A stretch of 64,000 nucleotides of DNA from positions 372,001-436,000 of the forward strand of contig CAYTMQ010000001.1 of NCBI GenBank assembly GCA_964438995.1, written 5' to 3'. The notes beneath the pieces were generated by a model that had not been told where the DNA came from, searched no databases, and worked only from the letters and a program-made list of their open reading frames with translations. The position numbers and the translations under genes were made by a program. Positions 44,571 to 52,784 of the stretch are shown in pieces. Each line of letters opens with the position of its first letter. Positions within the stretch are counted from its first letter, which is position 1. Source of the stretch: JABMMZ01 sp964438995 (lineage in GTDB: Bacteria; Bacteroidota; Bacteroidia; NS11-12g; UBA955).

Positions 44571-45605
44571 ATGAATTTTACAGACGATAGTTTTGAAGCA
44601 TTAAAAAACCGATACATCCAAAAACTTAGGTATTCTAGAAACAAATTCCTGACGGAGGCCCGTAATTCAGATAAGGCCGCTGAACTTTTTGGACTAGGAT
44701 TTATCTTTACATCAGAACTGGAACTGGACGAATTTTCACAAAAGGTGGCTGACACTTTCAATTGGACTTATGATATCGGCAGGTCAATTGACGAAATTCT
44801 AAATGTACTTATTGATGAAGTCCGAGTTAATTACTTAAAGCAAGTACCTCAAAAACTATCTGAAAATATAATTAAAGTTAGAAGATCTATTTGGAAAATA
44901 AAATTACCATTTGCAAAATATTATGAAACGTATGACTATAAAGGAGAACTGACATCAAGATTCAAGATAAAACGTGATTGGAGTATAGAAAAATTTAAAA
45001 GATTTATTGAAACAGAGTCAAAGGAAGAACGAGACTTCATGCTCTGGAATGTATTCATAAAGAAAGAATATTTGTTTCAAAAAACCAGAACAATACCACT
45101 AACCAGTTTTATTATAAACCCAGAAGATACAGACAAAACAAAATGGTTTAAGGCACTGGTAAAATACAGAGCCAAAAAGGAGTTCTTTCCTGAGACGTAT
45201 ATTTCTGAATTACCAATGCAGGAACAGAAAGTAATTGAACAGACCAGAGAAAAACGCAAGAAGGAAGTCTCCAAAATTGTCAAATGGACTGACGGAAGAA
45301 ATAAAAACAATTTTGTCAAGCTTGTATATGCATTGCATCATACCGGGCTAATTGATAAAGGGGAAGGCGAGGTCACAAATACCGTAGAAAGTCTGGCACC
45401 ATTTTTTGGTATCGAACTTGGAGACTGGGAATCCAATTTTTCTAAAGGAATAACCAATCAAGGTAACTACTATGATCATGGTGGTTTTTTTGATGATTTG
45501 AAAAAATCTTACCTCCAAATGGTTGAATCCAAATTAGAAAACAAGCAAACCAAGAAAAAAATCCTTAAAGAACTGGAAAAGCAACATGCCTTAAATGATA
45601 ATTAA
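44571..45605 (+). CDS. RteC-like regulatory protein
   Basis: This protein of about 344 residues has a C-terminal half that fits the RteC family of Bacteroidota mobile-element regulators: KIVKWTDGRNKNNFVKLVYA, LHHTGLIDKGEGEVTNTVES, FGIELGDWESNFSKGI. RteC in conjugative transposons controls excision genes. The N-terminal part (FTDDSFEALKNRYIQKLRY, a long helical region) is typical of the family's variable region. ATG 44571 is chosen, since the upstream GTG frame (44496) runs through the motif array. A hairpin terminator follows. It is the first gene of the mobility core and is preceded by array A. Confidence 0.7.
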   Translation: MNFTDDSFEALKNRYIQKLRYSRNKFLTEARNSDKAAELFGLGFIFTSELELDEFSQKVADTFNWTYDIGRSIDEILNVLIDEVRVNYLKQVPQKLSENIIKVRRSIWKIKLPFAKYYETYDYKGELTSRFKIKRDWSIEKFKRFIETESKEERDFMLWNVFIKKEYLFQKTRTIPLTSFIINPEDTDKTKWFKALVKYRAKKEFFPETYISELPMQEQKVIEQTREKRKKEVSKIVKWTDGRNKNNFVKLVYALHHTGLIDKGEGEVTNTVESLAPFFGIELGDWESNFSKGITNQGNYYDHGGFFDDLKKSYLQMVESKLENKQTKKKILKELEKQHALNDN

Positions 45606-45956
45606 TATCTTGTAATTACTTAACATTCAATATAGTATAGTTTATAAAAACTAGTTGAAGTCGAATTCTCCTCCAAGTTGGAGCTACTTGCAGGAGTTTG
45701 TCCAGTTTTCGCCTCCTTAAAAATTTATCATCGCAAACGGGTTCGGACAGAACTAAAAACCGACCCGTTTTTACATGATAATTAATAATCTCTTTAACCT
45801 AACCAACTCAAAAACGGATTGCACTTCAGATGCAAAACGTTTACTGCAACATTTGTTGCATGTATGTTCGGGACAGCATTCGAACAGGGTTTTTCGCCCG
45901 AACACCGAACAGACCATTTATTATTCCATTCACCCTAAACCCCTTTTTAAACATTG
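45606..45956. other. Hairpin-rich intergenic region, candidate origin or transfer site
   Basis: No gene is seen. The region holds the terminator-like stem AACGGGTTCGG/CCGACCCGTT with T tail (45736-45772), a TGCAAC/GTTGCA hairpin (45845-45860), and TGTTCGGG/CCCGAACA (45865-45904), with extra CGAACA copies at about 45881-45912. Its position directly before a RepA-like ATPase gene would suit a replication or transfer origin, but nothing further supports that. Confidence 0.4.
45736..45772 (+). terminator. Terminator after the rteC-like gene
   Basis: Arms AACGGGTTCGG and CCGACCCGTT (one unpaired base) enclose a 13-base loop and are followed by a T run. Confidence 0.6.
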
Positions 45957-46268
45957 ATGAGTCACTCAAAACTTGAAAGGGTAATTTCAGTCATGTCCCT
46001 GAAACTGGAATCTTATTGCAAAAGACACGACTCTAGGCAAGAGTACATTGATCTTCAAAATAGTCTGATTTCTGACCTTGTAGACGTTCATAATTCCATG
46101 CTTGAATCCAGAAGTCATTTCCTCAGTCCTTTGGAAAAGGAGATTTTACGACTTGAGGCATTGGATACGAATCTCTCAGGCCATCATGTCACCATCAGAA
46201 CTAAACCGACAGGAAACAATTTCTCATACATCAACCTGACATTAAATGAATCCACTGAACTTTACTAG
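45957..46268 (+). CDS. Small helical protein of unknown function
   Basis: This 103-residue protein is mostly helical (SKLERVISVMSLKLESYCKR, YIDLQNSLISDLVDVHNSML, SPLEKEILRLEALDTNLS), with a short beta end. No family is recognised. The last 23 bases overlap the start of the RepA-like ATPase gene, implying co-translation. ATG 45957 is preferred over the TTG three bases earlier. Confidence 0.55.
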   Translation: MSHSKLERVISVMSLKLESYCKRHDSRQEYIDLQNSLISDLVDVHNSMLESRSHFLSPLEKEILRLEALDTNLSGHHVTIRTKPTGNNFSYINLTLNESTELY

Positions 46269-47325
46269 ACTTAAAAAAATAGAAGATCTGAAGTCGTTTT
46301 CAAAAGAAGTGGAATTTGATGAGTTTCTTAACATCCGCTCCGCAAGTGAAACTATGAGGCTTGCCAGCTTGAAACCGATTCCCAAGATGTTATTTTCAGA
46401 GCTTTGGCATGAAGGAGAAATCTGTATTTTGTTTGCGGATACCAATATTGGCAAATCCATTCTATCCGTTCAGATAGCAGATTCCATTTCAAGGGGAGAG
46501 CCGGTAAGAGGATTCCGTTTGGAAGCTTACCAACAGGTCGTGCTTTATTTTGATTTTGAAATGAGCATGAAACAATTTGAAAAGCGATACTCAGATAATT
46601 ATACCCGCCACTATGATTTTGATGACCGTTTCCTTAGAATAGACATCAATCCTGACTGCACCAATTTTGACGACTTTGAAAAGACATTGTTCTCCTCCAT
46701 AGAGAAGGCAGTAGGTATTTACAATGCCACTGTACTTATCATTGACAACCTGACCTGGCTAAAGACTGAAACGACAGAATCTGCAAAGGAAGCCCTTCCG
46801 CTGATGAAAAGGCTTAAAGAACTCAAAGTGAAGCATGGGCTTTCCCTGCTGATTTTGGCGCATACGCCTAAACGAAGTCCTTTCAACCCCATTGGCATCA
46901 ATGATATGGCCGGAAGTAAGCATTTGGCAAATTTCGCTGACAGCATCTTTGCCATTGGCAAGAGTCATAGGGATGGGTCCTTGAGATACATCAAGCAAAT
47001 CAAGGCAAGGGATACGGATGTGGTATTTGACTCGGATAATGTCATCTTGTGCGAAATAATCAAACCCTTCAATTTTCTCGGATTTGAATTCTCAGGTTTT
47101 GGTAAAGAAAGGGATCATTTGTCTTTACCAAGCAGTGATGAGACTGATCAAACGGAAATGCTCATATTGGAACTTCGAAGCTCAGAGCCATCAATATCCA
47201 AATATGAAATCGCAAAAAGACTAGGCATAAACCAGATGAAAGTCAAACGGGTTCTGGACAAACAAGCCGGAGAAAACAACTTAAAAACCAATACTAACAC
47301 TACTAACAATGCTAACACCTTCTAA
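46246..47325 (+). CDS. RepA-like RecA-fold ATPase
   Basis: This 359-residue protein has a RecA-type ATPase core of the AAA_25/RepA helicase group. The P-loop is ICILFADTNIGKSILSVQ (near residue 62), the DFEM motif VVLYFDFEMSMKQFE, and Walker B ATVLIIDNLTWL. Helicase-like segments KHGLSLLILAHTPKRS and NDMAGSKHLANFADSIFAIG follow. A C-terminal helix-turn-helix-like part (SKYEIAKRLGINQMKVKRVL) precedes an Asn/Thr tail that translates the motif array. It probably acts in replication or maintenance of the element. It overlaps the preceding gene by 23 bases. Confidence 0.8.
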   Translation: MNPLNFTRLKKIEDLKSFSKEVEFDEFLNIRSASETMRLASLKPIPKMLFSELWHEGEICILFADTNIGKSILSVQIADSISRGEPVRGFRLEAYQQVVLYFDFEMSMKQFEKRYSDNYTRHYDFDDRFLRIDINPDCTNFDDFEKTLFSSIEKAVGIYNATVLIIDNLTWLKTETTESAKEALPLMKRLKELKVKHGLSLLILAHTPKRSPFNPIGINDMAGSKHLANFADSIFAIGKSHRDGSLRYIKQIKARDTDVVFDSDNVILCEIIKPFNFLGFEFSGFGKERDHLSLPSSDETDQTEMLILELRSSEPSISKYEIAKRLGINQMKVKRVLDKQAGENNLKTNTNTTNNANTF

Positions 47326-47346
47326 TGGCTGTTAGTAGTGTTAGTA
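47291..47346 (-). repeat. TGTTAGTA motif array (copy B, mirrored)
   Basis: Reverse-complement motifs (47291-47317) are followed by a 12-base spacer and two direct motifs TGTTAGTAG and TGTTAGTA (47330-47346). The array is the mirror image of copy A at 44471-44524. It spans the end of the RepA-like gene and lies 24 bases upstream of the start of the next gene. Confidence 0.75.
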
Positions 47347-47370
47347 CTAAAAACAAGCAAATTATTTAAA

Positions 47371-48600
47371 ATGAATATCAAAATCAAAGCGTACAAGCTA
47401 AAAGAATCTGGCATGAGTTACGGTCAGATCGCCAAACAACTGGAAATAGGTAGAACAACGGCCTATGATTACATTAAAGAAGTCAGAATGAATCTTAATG
47501 GCAATCAAAACAGAATAGAACCTTCAAATAGTCCCGAACCCGCTTCGGAAAAGGTATTCAGGTTCAATTTTATGAAAGAAAAAACTGTAGGAAATACTAT
47601 CGATGAATTTCAAGCTGAAAAAAAGAAGGTAAAAGAATTTACAGGTGATGAGCTGATAGAAAAGAAATTTGATTCTTTGGAATTTGAAGGCAAATTCTTG
47701 GAACTGATTGGAAAACCATCTAAACTGTTTTCTGCTATCATCTGGGGACTACCCAAAGGTGGTAAAAGCAACTTTTCAATCCGCTTTGCAGACTATTTGC
47801 AGGAGTATTTTGGGGATGTAGTTTACATTGCAGCCGAGGAGGGTGAATCGGTTACTCTACAGGAAAAGATTAAAGCCATAGGAGGTAGCAAGGTTACATT
47901 TGCAGAAAACAAGGACAGGCAATCCATCAGGGAGTATCTACCATCCAAGTCTTGCGACTTTGTATTCATTGACTCAATCAACAATGCAGGAATTGATAAT
48001 GAGTTCTTGGAACTGGTAAAACAAGAAAATCCAACTAAATCTTTCATTTCCATTGTTCAGGCCACCAAGGGAGGCAATTTCAAAGGTGATCAGGCACTTA
48101 CTCACAACTGCGATTTTATCATCAAGGTTGTAGCTGGAGTAGCCTACCACTCAGGAAGATTCAATACCATGACTGAAATCAACATATTTTCTGGGCCACT
48201 GTACGAAAAGAATCCTATCAGCAGAAAAAAGAACGTTACAGAAAAGAGCATTCCGACTAATGATATGCAAGGTGCAGAAGAATCATTACCAGAAGAGATA
48301 AGTTCTAAAGAAAATGAATCTATAGATACCATTGACAAAGAACAGGAGTCAGAATCAATGGACATACTAGCAACTGCTTTTGCATCACAGAAGCTGAAAG
48401 AAATAGTAACACCCCAGAAAATAAACTTGCCAAAACTAAAATTCAAAAAACCTGAACCCGTTGGTATAGTCCCAACAAAACCTATGACAAGCAAAACTCT
48501 GTTTTGGATTTTGGGAATTGCTAGTGCCGCTTCCATTATTGACAGCATGATGAAAGGTTCAAAGAAGCCAGAAACAAATACACCAACCGATAAAAAATAA
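47371..48600 (+). CDS. Helix-turn-helix plus P-loop ATPase protein
   Basis: This 409-residue protein starts with a transposase/resolvase-type helix-turn-helix (IKAYKLKESGMSYGQIAKQL, EIGRTTAYDYIKEV). It continues with a RecA-like ATPase whose Walker A is IIWGLPKGGKSNFSIRF and Walker B CDFVFIDSINNAG, and ends with a long acidic linker and a hydrophobic C-terminal segment (KTLFWILGIASAASIIDSMM). Together with the RepA-like gene it forms a two-ATPase module that recurs in Bacteroidota mobile elements. The role in partition, replication or mobilisation is unproven. ATG 47371 is chosen over the upstream frame that crosses array B. Confidence 0.7.
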   Translation: MNIKIKAYKLKESGMSYGQIAKQLEIGRTTAYDYIKEVRMNLNGNQNRIEPSNSPEPASEKVFRFNFMKEKTVGNTIDEFQAEKKKVKEFTGDELIEKKFDSLEFEGKFLELIGKPSKLFSAIIWGLPKGGKSNFSIRFADYLQEYFGDVVYIAAEEGESVTLQEKIKAIGGSKVTFAENKDRQSIREYLPSKSCDFVFIDSINNAGIDNEFLELVKQENPTKSFISIVQATKGGNFKGDQALTHNCDFIIKVVAGVAYHSGRFNTMTEINIFSGPLYEKNPISRKKNVTEKSIPTNDMQGAEESLPEEISSKENESIDTIDKEQESESMDILATAFASQKLKEIVTPQKINLPKLKFKKPEPVGIVPTKPMTSKTLFWILGIASAASIIDSMMKGSKKPETNTPTDKK

Positions 48601-48608
48601 GTTTGAAT

Positions 48609-48767
48609 TTGAGAAAAGAAAATATTACACTTGAAGATCTGCGCTCTTGCCCTGAGTTTGAAGGTATGTCTGAAGAAATGGCACAAAAAATGCTAAGTTC
48701 ATTAAATATGTTTTGCGATATCCTCTTGGCAAAATGTTTGGATGAATTCACTGGAAAAGAATGGTAA
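48609..48767 (+). CDS. Small protein before the serine recombinase
   Basis: This 52-residue frame (TTG start) begins LRKENITLEDLRSCPEFEGM and continues SEEMAQKMLSSLNMFCDILL to GKEW. It is amphipathic and helical. It sits between the ATPase and recombinase genes with 8 and 21 base gaps, so it is probably translated with them. No function can be assigned. Confidence 0.5.
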   Translation: MRKENITLEDLRSCPEFEGMSEEMAQKMLSSLNMFCDILLAKCLDEFTGKEW

Positions 48768-48788
48768 ACAAAAACACTATAAAATACA

Positions 48789-50438
48789 ATGACTAAAGAC
48801 AATTATATACTTGATAAATTCAGCACCTTTGCCAAAGGAAACTTGGCTAAAGGGGCATCGACAAACAATTGTGTCATCTATACAAGGGTATCGACAAAAG
48901 AACAGGCAGACAACAACATGAGCCTGACGACTCAGAAAAAAGCCTGTGAATTGTACGCATTAAAACACAATTACAGTATTGTCGGTAGCTTTGGCGGAAC
49001 CTATGAGAGTGCTAAGACTGATGAGAGAAAGGAGTTTAACAAGATGCTTTCTTTTGTCAAAAAGTCAAAAGAGAAAGTTTCTTTTATCATTGTCTACAGT
49101 GTTGACCGTTTTTCAAGAAGCGGAGCCAATGCCATCTATATCACTGAGCAGCTCAGGAAACAAGGGGTATTGGTTGTATCTGTCACTCAGCCGACAGATT
49201 CAACAACTCCAAGTGGTAGTTTGCAACAGAATATCCAGTATATATTCTCTGAGTATGACAATCAGTTAAGACGGGAGAAATGTATGTCAGGCGTCAAGGA
49301 AGCCATTTTAAGGGGTGAATGGTGTTATCGTGTCCCGATGGGATATGATGTTGTTGGCACTGGAAGAAATAGGCAAATGGTGCTTAACCAGACAGGAAAG
49401 CTACTAAAGAATGCTTTTTTATGGAAAGCACAAGAAAACCTGTCAATTGAAGAAATAAAAGATAGGTTAAATGCACTCGGCATAAAAATCTACCACCAGA
49501 AAATATCGGCTCTATTGAAAAATCCGTTTTATTGTGGTTTATTGACACATCCAGTACTGGAAGGCAAGGTCATAGAAGGCAAACAGGAACCTATGGTAAG
49601 CAAGGAGATTTTCTTGAAAGTCAATGATATCCTGGATGGAAACCATCATGGTTACACGGTAAAGCATGAAAATGAAGAAATCCCACTAAAGAATTTTGTC
49701 AAGTGTGACCAATGTGGGGCTTCCATGCCGGGTTATATAGTTAAGAAGAAAAACCTCTGGTATTACAAGTGCAGAACCGTAGGCTGCTGCAATAACAGGA
49801 GTGCTAAAAAGATGCACGATGATTTTGTAGGGATGCTCACCCCTTACCAGATTAGTTTTTCTCAAGAATTATCTAAATTGATGAAACGTGAGATCCTGTC
49901 TAATTTGTCCTCTCATCTTCAAACCAGACAAACCGAAGAGCAACTCATCAGAAAACAACTTTTAGAAGTCAATTCCAAGTTGGACAGACTAGAGGAAAGA
50001 TTCATTTTGGAAGAAATATCAAGGGAACAGTTCGTGAAATTTTCGGATAAATTCAAAGCAGAAAGAGTTGAAATCAACAATCAATTGGAACGCTACTCAA
50101 AAAAAGTGTCGAACCTTGAAAAATCGGTTGATGAATTACTTGTCTTTTCACGAAACCTCACGTCCCTGTGGACTTCCAGTCAATACAATACGAAAGTAAG
50201 ACTTCAGAATTTCATCTTTCCCGGGGGAATTACCTATAACAAGAAAAATGATGAGTGTCGAACCTCAGAAATAAATCCTTTATTTTCCTACATCGCTCAT
50301 CTGAAGAGGGGTTTGGACAAAAATGAAACTGGCACAATCGAAATAAATTTCAATTGTGCCAGTTTAGTGGAGAATATCGGAGTCGAACCGATGACCTTTT
50401 GCATGCCATCAAGCTACGGGTCTCAACCTGTAGCGTAA
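48789..50438 (+). CDS. Large serine recombinase
   Basis: This 549-residue recombinase has a resolvase domain with the catalytic serine in VIYTRVSTKEQADNNMS (about residue 35) and conserved YSVDRFSRSGANAIYI and REKCMSGVKEAILRGEW. The recombinase domain (about 185-290) is followed by a zinc-ribbon (KCDQCGASMPGYI, CRTVGCCNN) and a coiled-coil (about 365-450). It would integrate or excise the element. The final 25 residues (starting NIGVEPMTFCMPSS) are translated from the tRNA-Ala fragment and adjoining sequence, so the natural C-terminus may have been replaced at integration. Confidence 0.93.
   Translation: MTKDNYILDKFSTFAKGNLAKGASTNNCVIYTRVSTKEQADNNMSLTTQKKACELYALKHNYSIVGSFGGTYESAKTDERKEFNKMLSFVKKSKEKVSFIIVYSVDRFSRSGANAIYITEQLRKQGVLVVSVTQPTDSTTPSGSLQQNIQYIFSEYDNQLRREKCMSGVKEAILRGEWCYRVPMGYDVVGTGRNRQMVLNQTGKLLKNAFLWKAQENLSIEEIKDRLNALGIKIYHQKISALLKNPFYCGLLTHPVLEGKVIEGKQEPMVSKEIFLKVNDILDGNHHGYTVKHENEEIPLKNFVKCDQCGASMPGYIVKKKNLWYYKCRTVGCCNNRSAKKMHDDFVGMLTPYQISFSQELSKLMKREILSNLSSHLQTRQTEEQLIRKQLLEVNSKLDRLEERFILEEISREQFVKFSDKFKAERVEINNQLERYSKKVSNLEKSVDELLVFSRNLTSLWTSSQYNTKVRLQNFIFPGGITYNKKNDECRTSEINPLFSYIAHLKRGLDKNETGTIEINFNCASLVENIGVEPMTFCMPSSYGSQPVA
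50368..50411 (-). tRNA. tRNA-Ala-like 3' fragment
   Basis: On the minus strand this reads the 3' part of an alanine-type tRNA: the T arm ATCGG/CCGAT around TTCGACT, the acceptor strand ATTCTCC and the discriminator A. Part of the anticodon region (GGCATGC) is also present. No D arm or 5' acceptor strand continues on the right side. It overlaps the 3' end of the serine recombinase gene and looks like an attachment remnant. Confidence 0.65.
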
Positions 50439-50440
50439 AA

Positions 50441-50504
50441 ACCCTGAAGTCATTGCATAAAAAAAACCTGAATATTGCTATCAGGGTTTTTTCTTCTTCA
50501 GGGT
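50441..50504. terminator. Nested inverted repeats at the right end of the element
   Basis: The outer arms ACCCTGAAG (50441-50449) and CTTCAGGGT (50496-50504) enclose an inner pair AACCTGA/TCAGGGTT followed by six T. It can serve as the terminator of the recombinase gene, and it runs into the 32-bp repeat. Confidence 0.6.
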
Positions 50505-50533
50505 GGAGGCAATTGGCGAAATGTCGAACTTTT
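50502..50533 (+). repeat. Right copy of the 32-bp direct repeat
   Basis: All 32 bases are identical to 32511-32542 in the same orientation. It lies 63 bases after the recombinase stop codon and 39 bases before the end of the next host-like gene. Confidence 0.85.
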
Positions 50534-50572
50534 TGTTATAAAAGTTTGATCTGATTTTTGGGAGGGTTACAC

Positions 50573-51388
50573 TTACCGTGAGATCTTAATTTGTTTGGAT
50601 GTAATTGTGCCATTGACATTAATCCGAACCAAATAATGACCATCAGCCAAAGTTTTGATATCAAATTTCTTACTGAATTTACCCCCAGAAATCGATGCAT
50701 TCATCAATGTCAATACCTGTTTACCATTCAGGTCAAACACATCGATAGAGACATTTCCAGCCACCTTCAACTCGTATTCAACTAAAATATAATCTGAAGC
50801 TGGATTTGGATATACAAATAGGCTTTGCTCTGTCGAAACTTTGTTAACTAAAGTTGAGGTATTGCGCTTTACTTTCAATTGAGATAAGAACGTTTGATCT
50901 CCTCCTTTATGACCGTCAAAATTGGAATTAAATCCACCATAGAAAACCACTTCATCGGTTTGAGGTGCCACCCATTTGAAAGTCCACGACAGAGAATCTT
51001 GACCTTCAACACCATTTTCTGTGTATGTGATGTATTTTGTTCCGCCAACAAACTTGGTTCTCACAGCATCAGTAATCACCATTGTTCCTAAAAGATTTCC
51101 TAAAGTATCTTGAGGCGATATTTCGAATCCAAATCTAGTAGCACCTGACTCTTTATTGGTGGCAGTAATAGTATAAGTCTGACCAGGCACATAACCTTCA
51201 GCCGGTATATCAGAAGTAATCCAATTGTTAACTTTAACGGCAGTACCACCATGACAAGCAGTACAATTTTTAAACGTATCACCTGGCGAACCAGTGTAAC
51301 CCGGAGCAGCGCCATCCTTTTTCATCACCATAGATTGTAAGATAAAACACGCACTTAAAGCAACAAGAAAAATTACAAATTTGTTCAT
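50573..51388 (-). CDS. Secreted haem-motif protein with type IX sorting domain
   Basis: This 271-residue protein has a signal peptide (FVIFLVALSACFILQSMV), one CxxCH haem-binding motif (NCTACHGGTAVK near residue 42) and a reeler/choice-of-anchor-like beta domain (residues about 55-175). A type IX type A sorting domain ends it (FVYPNPASDYILVEYEL to the end). It may be a surface electron-transfer or haem protein, but the partner is unknown. It appears to be host backbone resuming after the mobile element. A TATATTTG -7 box (51408-51415, minus) lies upstream. Confidence 0.8.
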   Translation of the reverse strand: MNKFVIFLVALSACFILQSMVMKKDGAAPGYTGSPGDTFKNCTACHGGTAVKVNNWITSDIPAEGYVPGQTYTITATNKESGATRFGFEISPQDTLGNLLGTMVITDAVRTKFVGGTKYITYTENGVEGQDSLSWTFKWVAPQTDEVVFYGGFNSNFDGHKGGDQTFLSQLKVKRNTSTLVNKVSTEQSLFVYPNPASDYILVEYELKVAGNVSIDVFDLNGKQVLTLMNASISGGKFSKKFDIKTLADGHYLVRINVNGTITSKQIKISR

Positions 51389-51407
51389 AATAATTTACTT
51401 AAAGAAA

Positions 51408-51415
51408 CAAATATA
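51408..51415 (-). promoter_or_regulatory. -7 promoter box of the haem-motif protein gene
   Basis: TATATTTG on the minus strand lies 19 bases upstream of the ATG at 51388. Confidence 0.45.
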
Positions 51416-51444
51416 ATTAAATTGAATAAATAATTAGCAAAATT

Positions 51445-52596
51445 TTAGTATTTAAACGGGGAACTAAATTTAATTTCCTTTACTATTTTATCGTCTGTTA
51501 ATGTTTCCAGAAATCTTACTAGGGCTTGAATTTCATGAGGCAACAAATTCATTCTTCTCGGATTACCTGACAAATCTTTCAGATGTGAATCGAGGTTTGG
51601 GTTAGACGCCAGCTGAGTATTGTAATGTTCAACCACATCTCTTAGAGAGTTAAAACTACCATCGTGCATAAACCGTTTTCTTAATCCTACATTCTTTAAT
51701 GACGGTGCTTTAAATTTGCCTTCATCCTCAGCTTTGAGTGTGTGCACATAAATACCTTTGTCACCATTGTCAATCGTTAAGCCATTATTTCTCGGATTGT
51801 CCATGATGAACACATCGGTGGTATGACAACCAGAACAATTGATATCAGCATTGGTCATGAATATTGACTTACCCAAATTTTCATCCACTGTAAAGTTGGG
51901 AAAATCATCTTCTTTAGCATTCACTTGGGCTCTTCCGACATCATATTTAGATTGATAAGACACAATCGACCTTACAAATTGAGCCAAAGCTTTAGATATC
52001 TTATCAGAGCTTATATTTGAACTGCCAAAAGCGTATTTAAACAAGATGGGATAGTACGGAAGTCTGTTGAGTTTTCTGACAAGTGTATCCAGATTCATCC
52101 CCATTTCCACAACATCCTGAATCGGCATTAACACTTGGTCTTCTAAACTGGCAGCTCTTTCATCCCAAAAAAATCTTCCAGAAATATAATATTTAGCATT
52201 GATGAGAGACATAGAATGTCTTTTTGTTTTGCCTCCCATAAATCCTTTACTAAATTGAACAGTATCAGTAAATCCGTGTGCTTGAATATGACACGAAGCA
52301 CATGAAATGGTGTTATTAATCGATAGATTTTTATCATAAAACAGCACCCTCCCGAGCGTTGCACCCCAGTCAGTGACCGCATTTCCAACAGGCGTATTGT
52401 CTTGAATTTTCACAAATTGATTATTAAAAAATTCTGGTAACACTTGTGCACTGTAATTGAAAGGTTCGTTAGGAATATTGATGTAATTGGCCAGCACTTC
52501 CATATCTGACATATCGGTAACTTTAGGGTCTTTAGAGCAAGAAACCACTATCAGCAGCAACAGCAAAGATATTATGAGAGCTAACTTTAATTTCAT
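51445..52596 (-). CDS. Di-haem cytochrome c peroxidase/MauG-like lipoprotein
   Basis: This 383-residue lipoprotein (lipobox in LLIVVSCSKD) has two haem-c motifs, CASCHIQAHGF near residue 100 and CSGCHTTDVF near 253, spaced as in bacterial di-haem peroxidases. Segments GRVLFYDKNLS and FKAPSLKNVGLRKRFMHDGS are family hallmarks. It probably reduces hydrogen peroxide in the periplasm or oxidises a protein partner. The preceding small haem protein gene (same strand, 56 bases away) could supply electrons or act in the same process. Confidence 0.9.
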   Translation of the reverse strand: MKLKLALIISLLLLLIVVSCSKDPKVTDMSDMEVLANYINIPNEPFNYSAQVLPEFFNNQFVKIQDNTPVGNAVTDWGATLGRVLFYDKNLSINNTISCASCHIQAHGFTDTVQFSKGFMGGKTKRHSMSLINAKYYISGRFFWDERAASLEDQVLMPIQDVVEMGMNLDTLVRKLNRLPYYPILFKYAFGSSNISSDKISKALAQFVRSIVSYQSKYDVGRAQVNAKEDDFPNFTVDENLGKSIFMTNADINCSGCHTTDVFIMDNPRNNGLTIDNGDKGIYVHTLKAEDEGKFKAPSLKNVGLRKRFMHDGSFNSLRDVVEHYNTQLASNPNLDSHLKDLSGNPRRMNLLPHEIQALVRFLETLTDDKIVKEIKFSSPFKY

Positions 52597-52784
52597 AAAA
52601 AGTCTATATATTCGATTTTTGTATCATTTTGAATTTCTATTATGCAATTAAATAATAAAACTTAAATAATGAAACATTGGTTTAGAATAATCTTCAACTA
52701 TCTATTTCTTTATTTTAGCTTAAAATTAAGACTTTAATTTTCCAAGTAGATACGCAGAAACTGTAGCAAAAACAAATTTTACTT

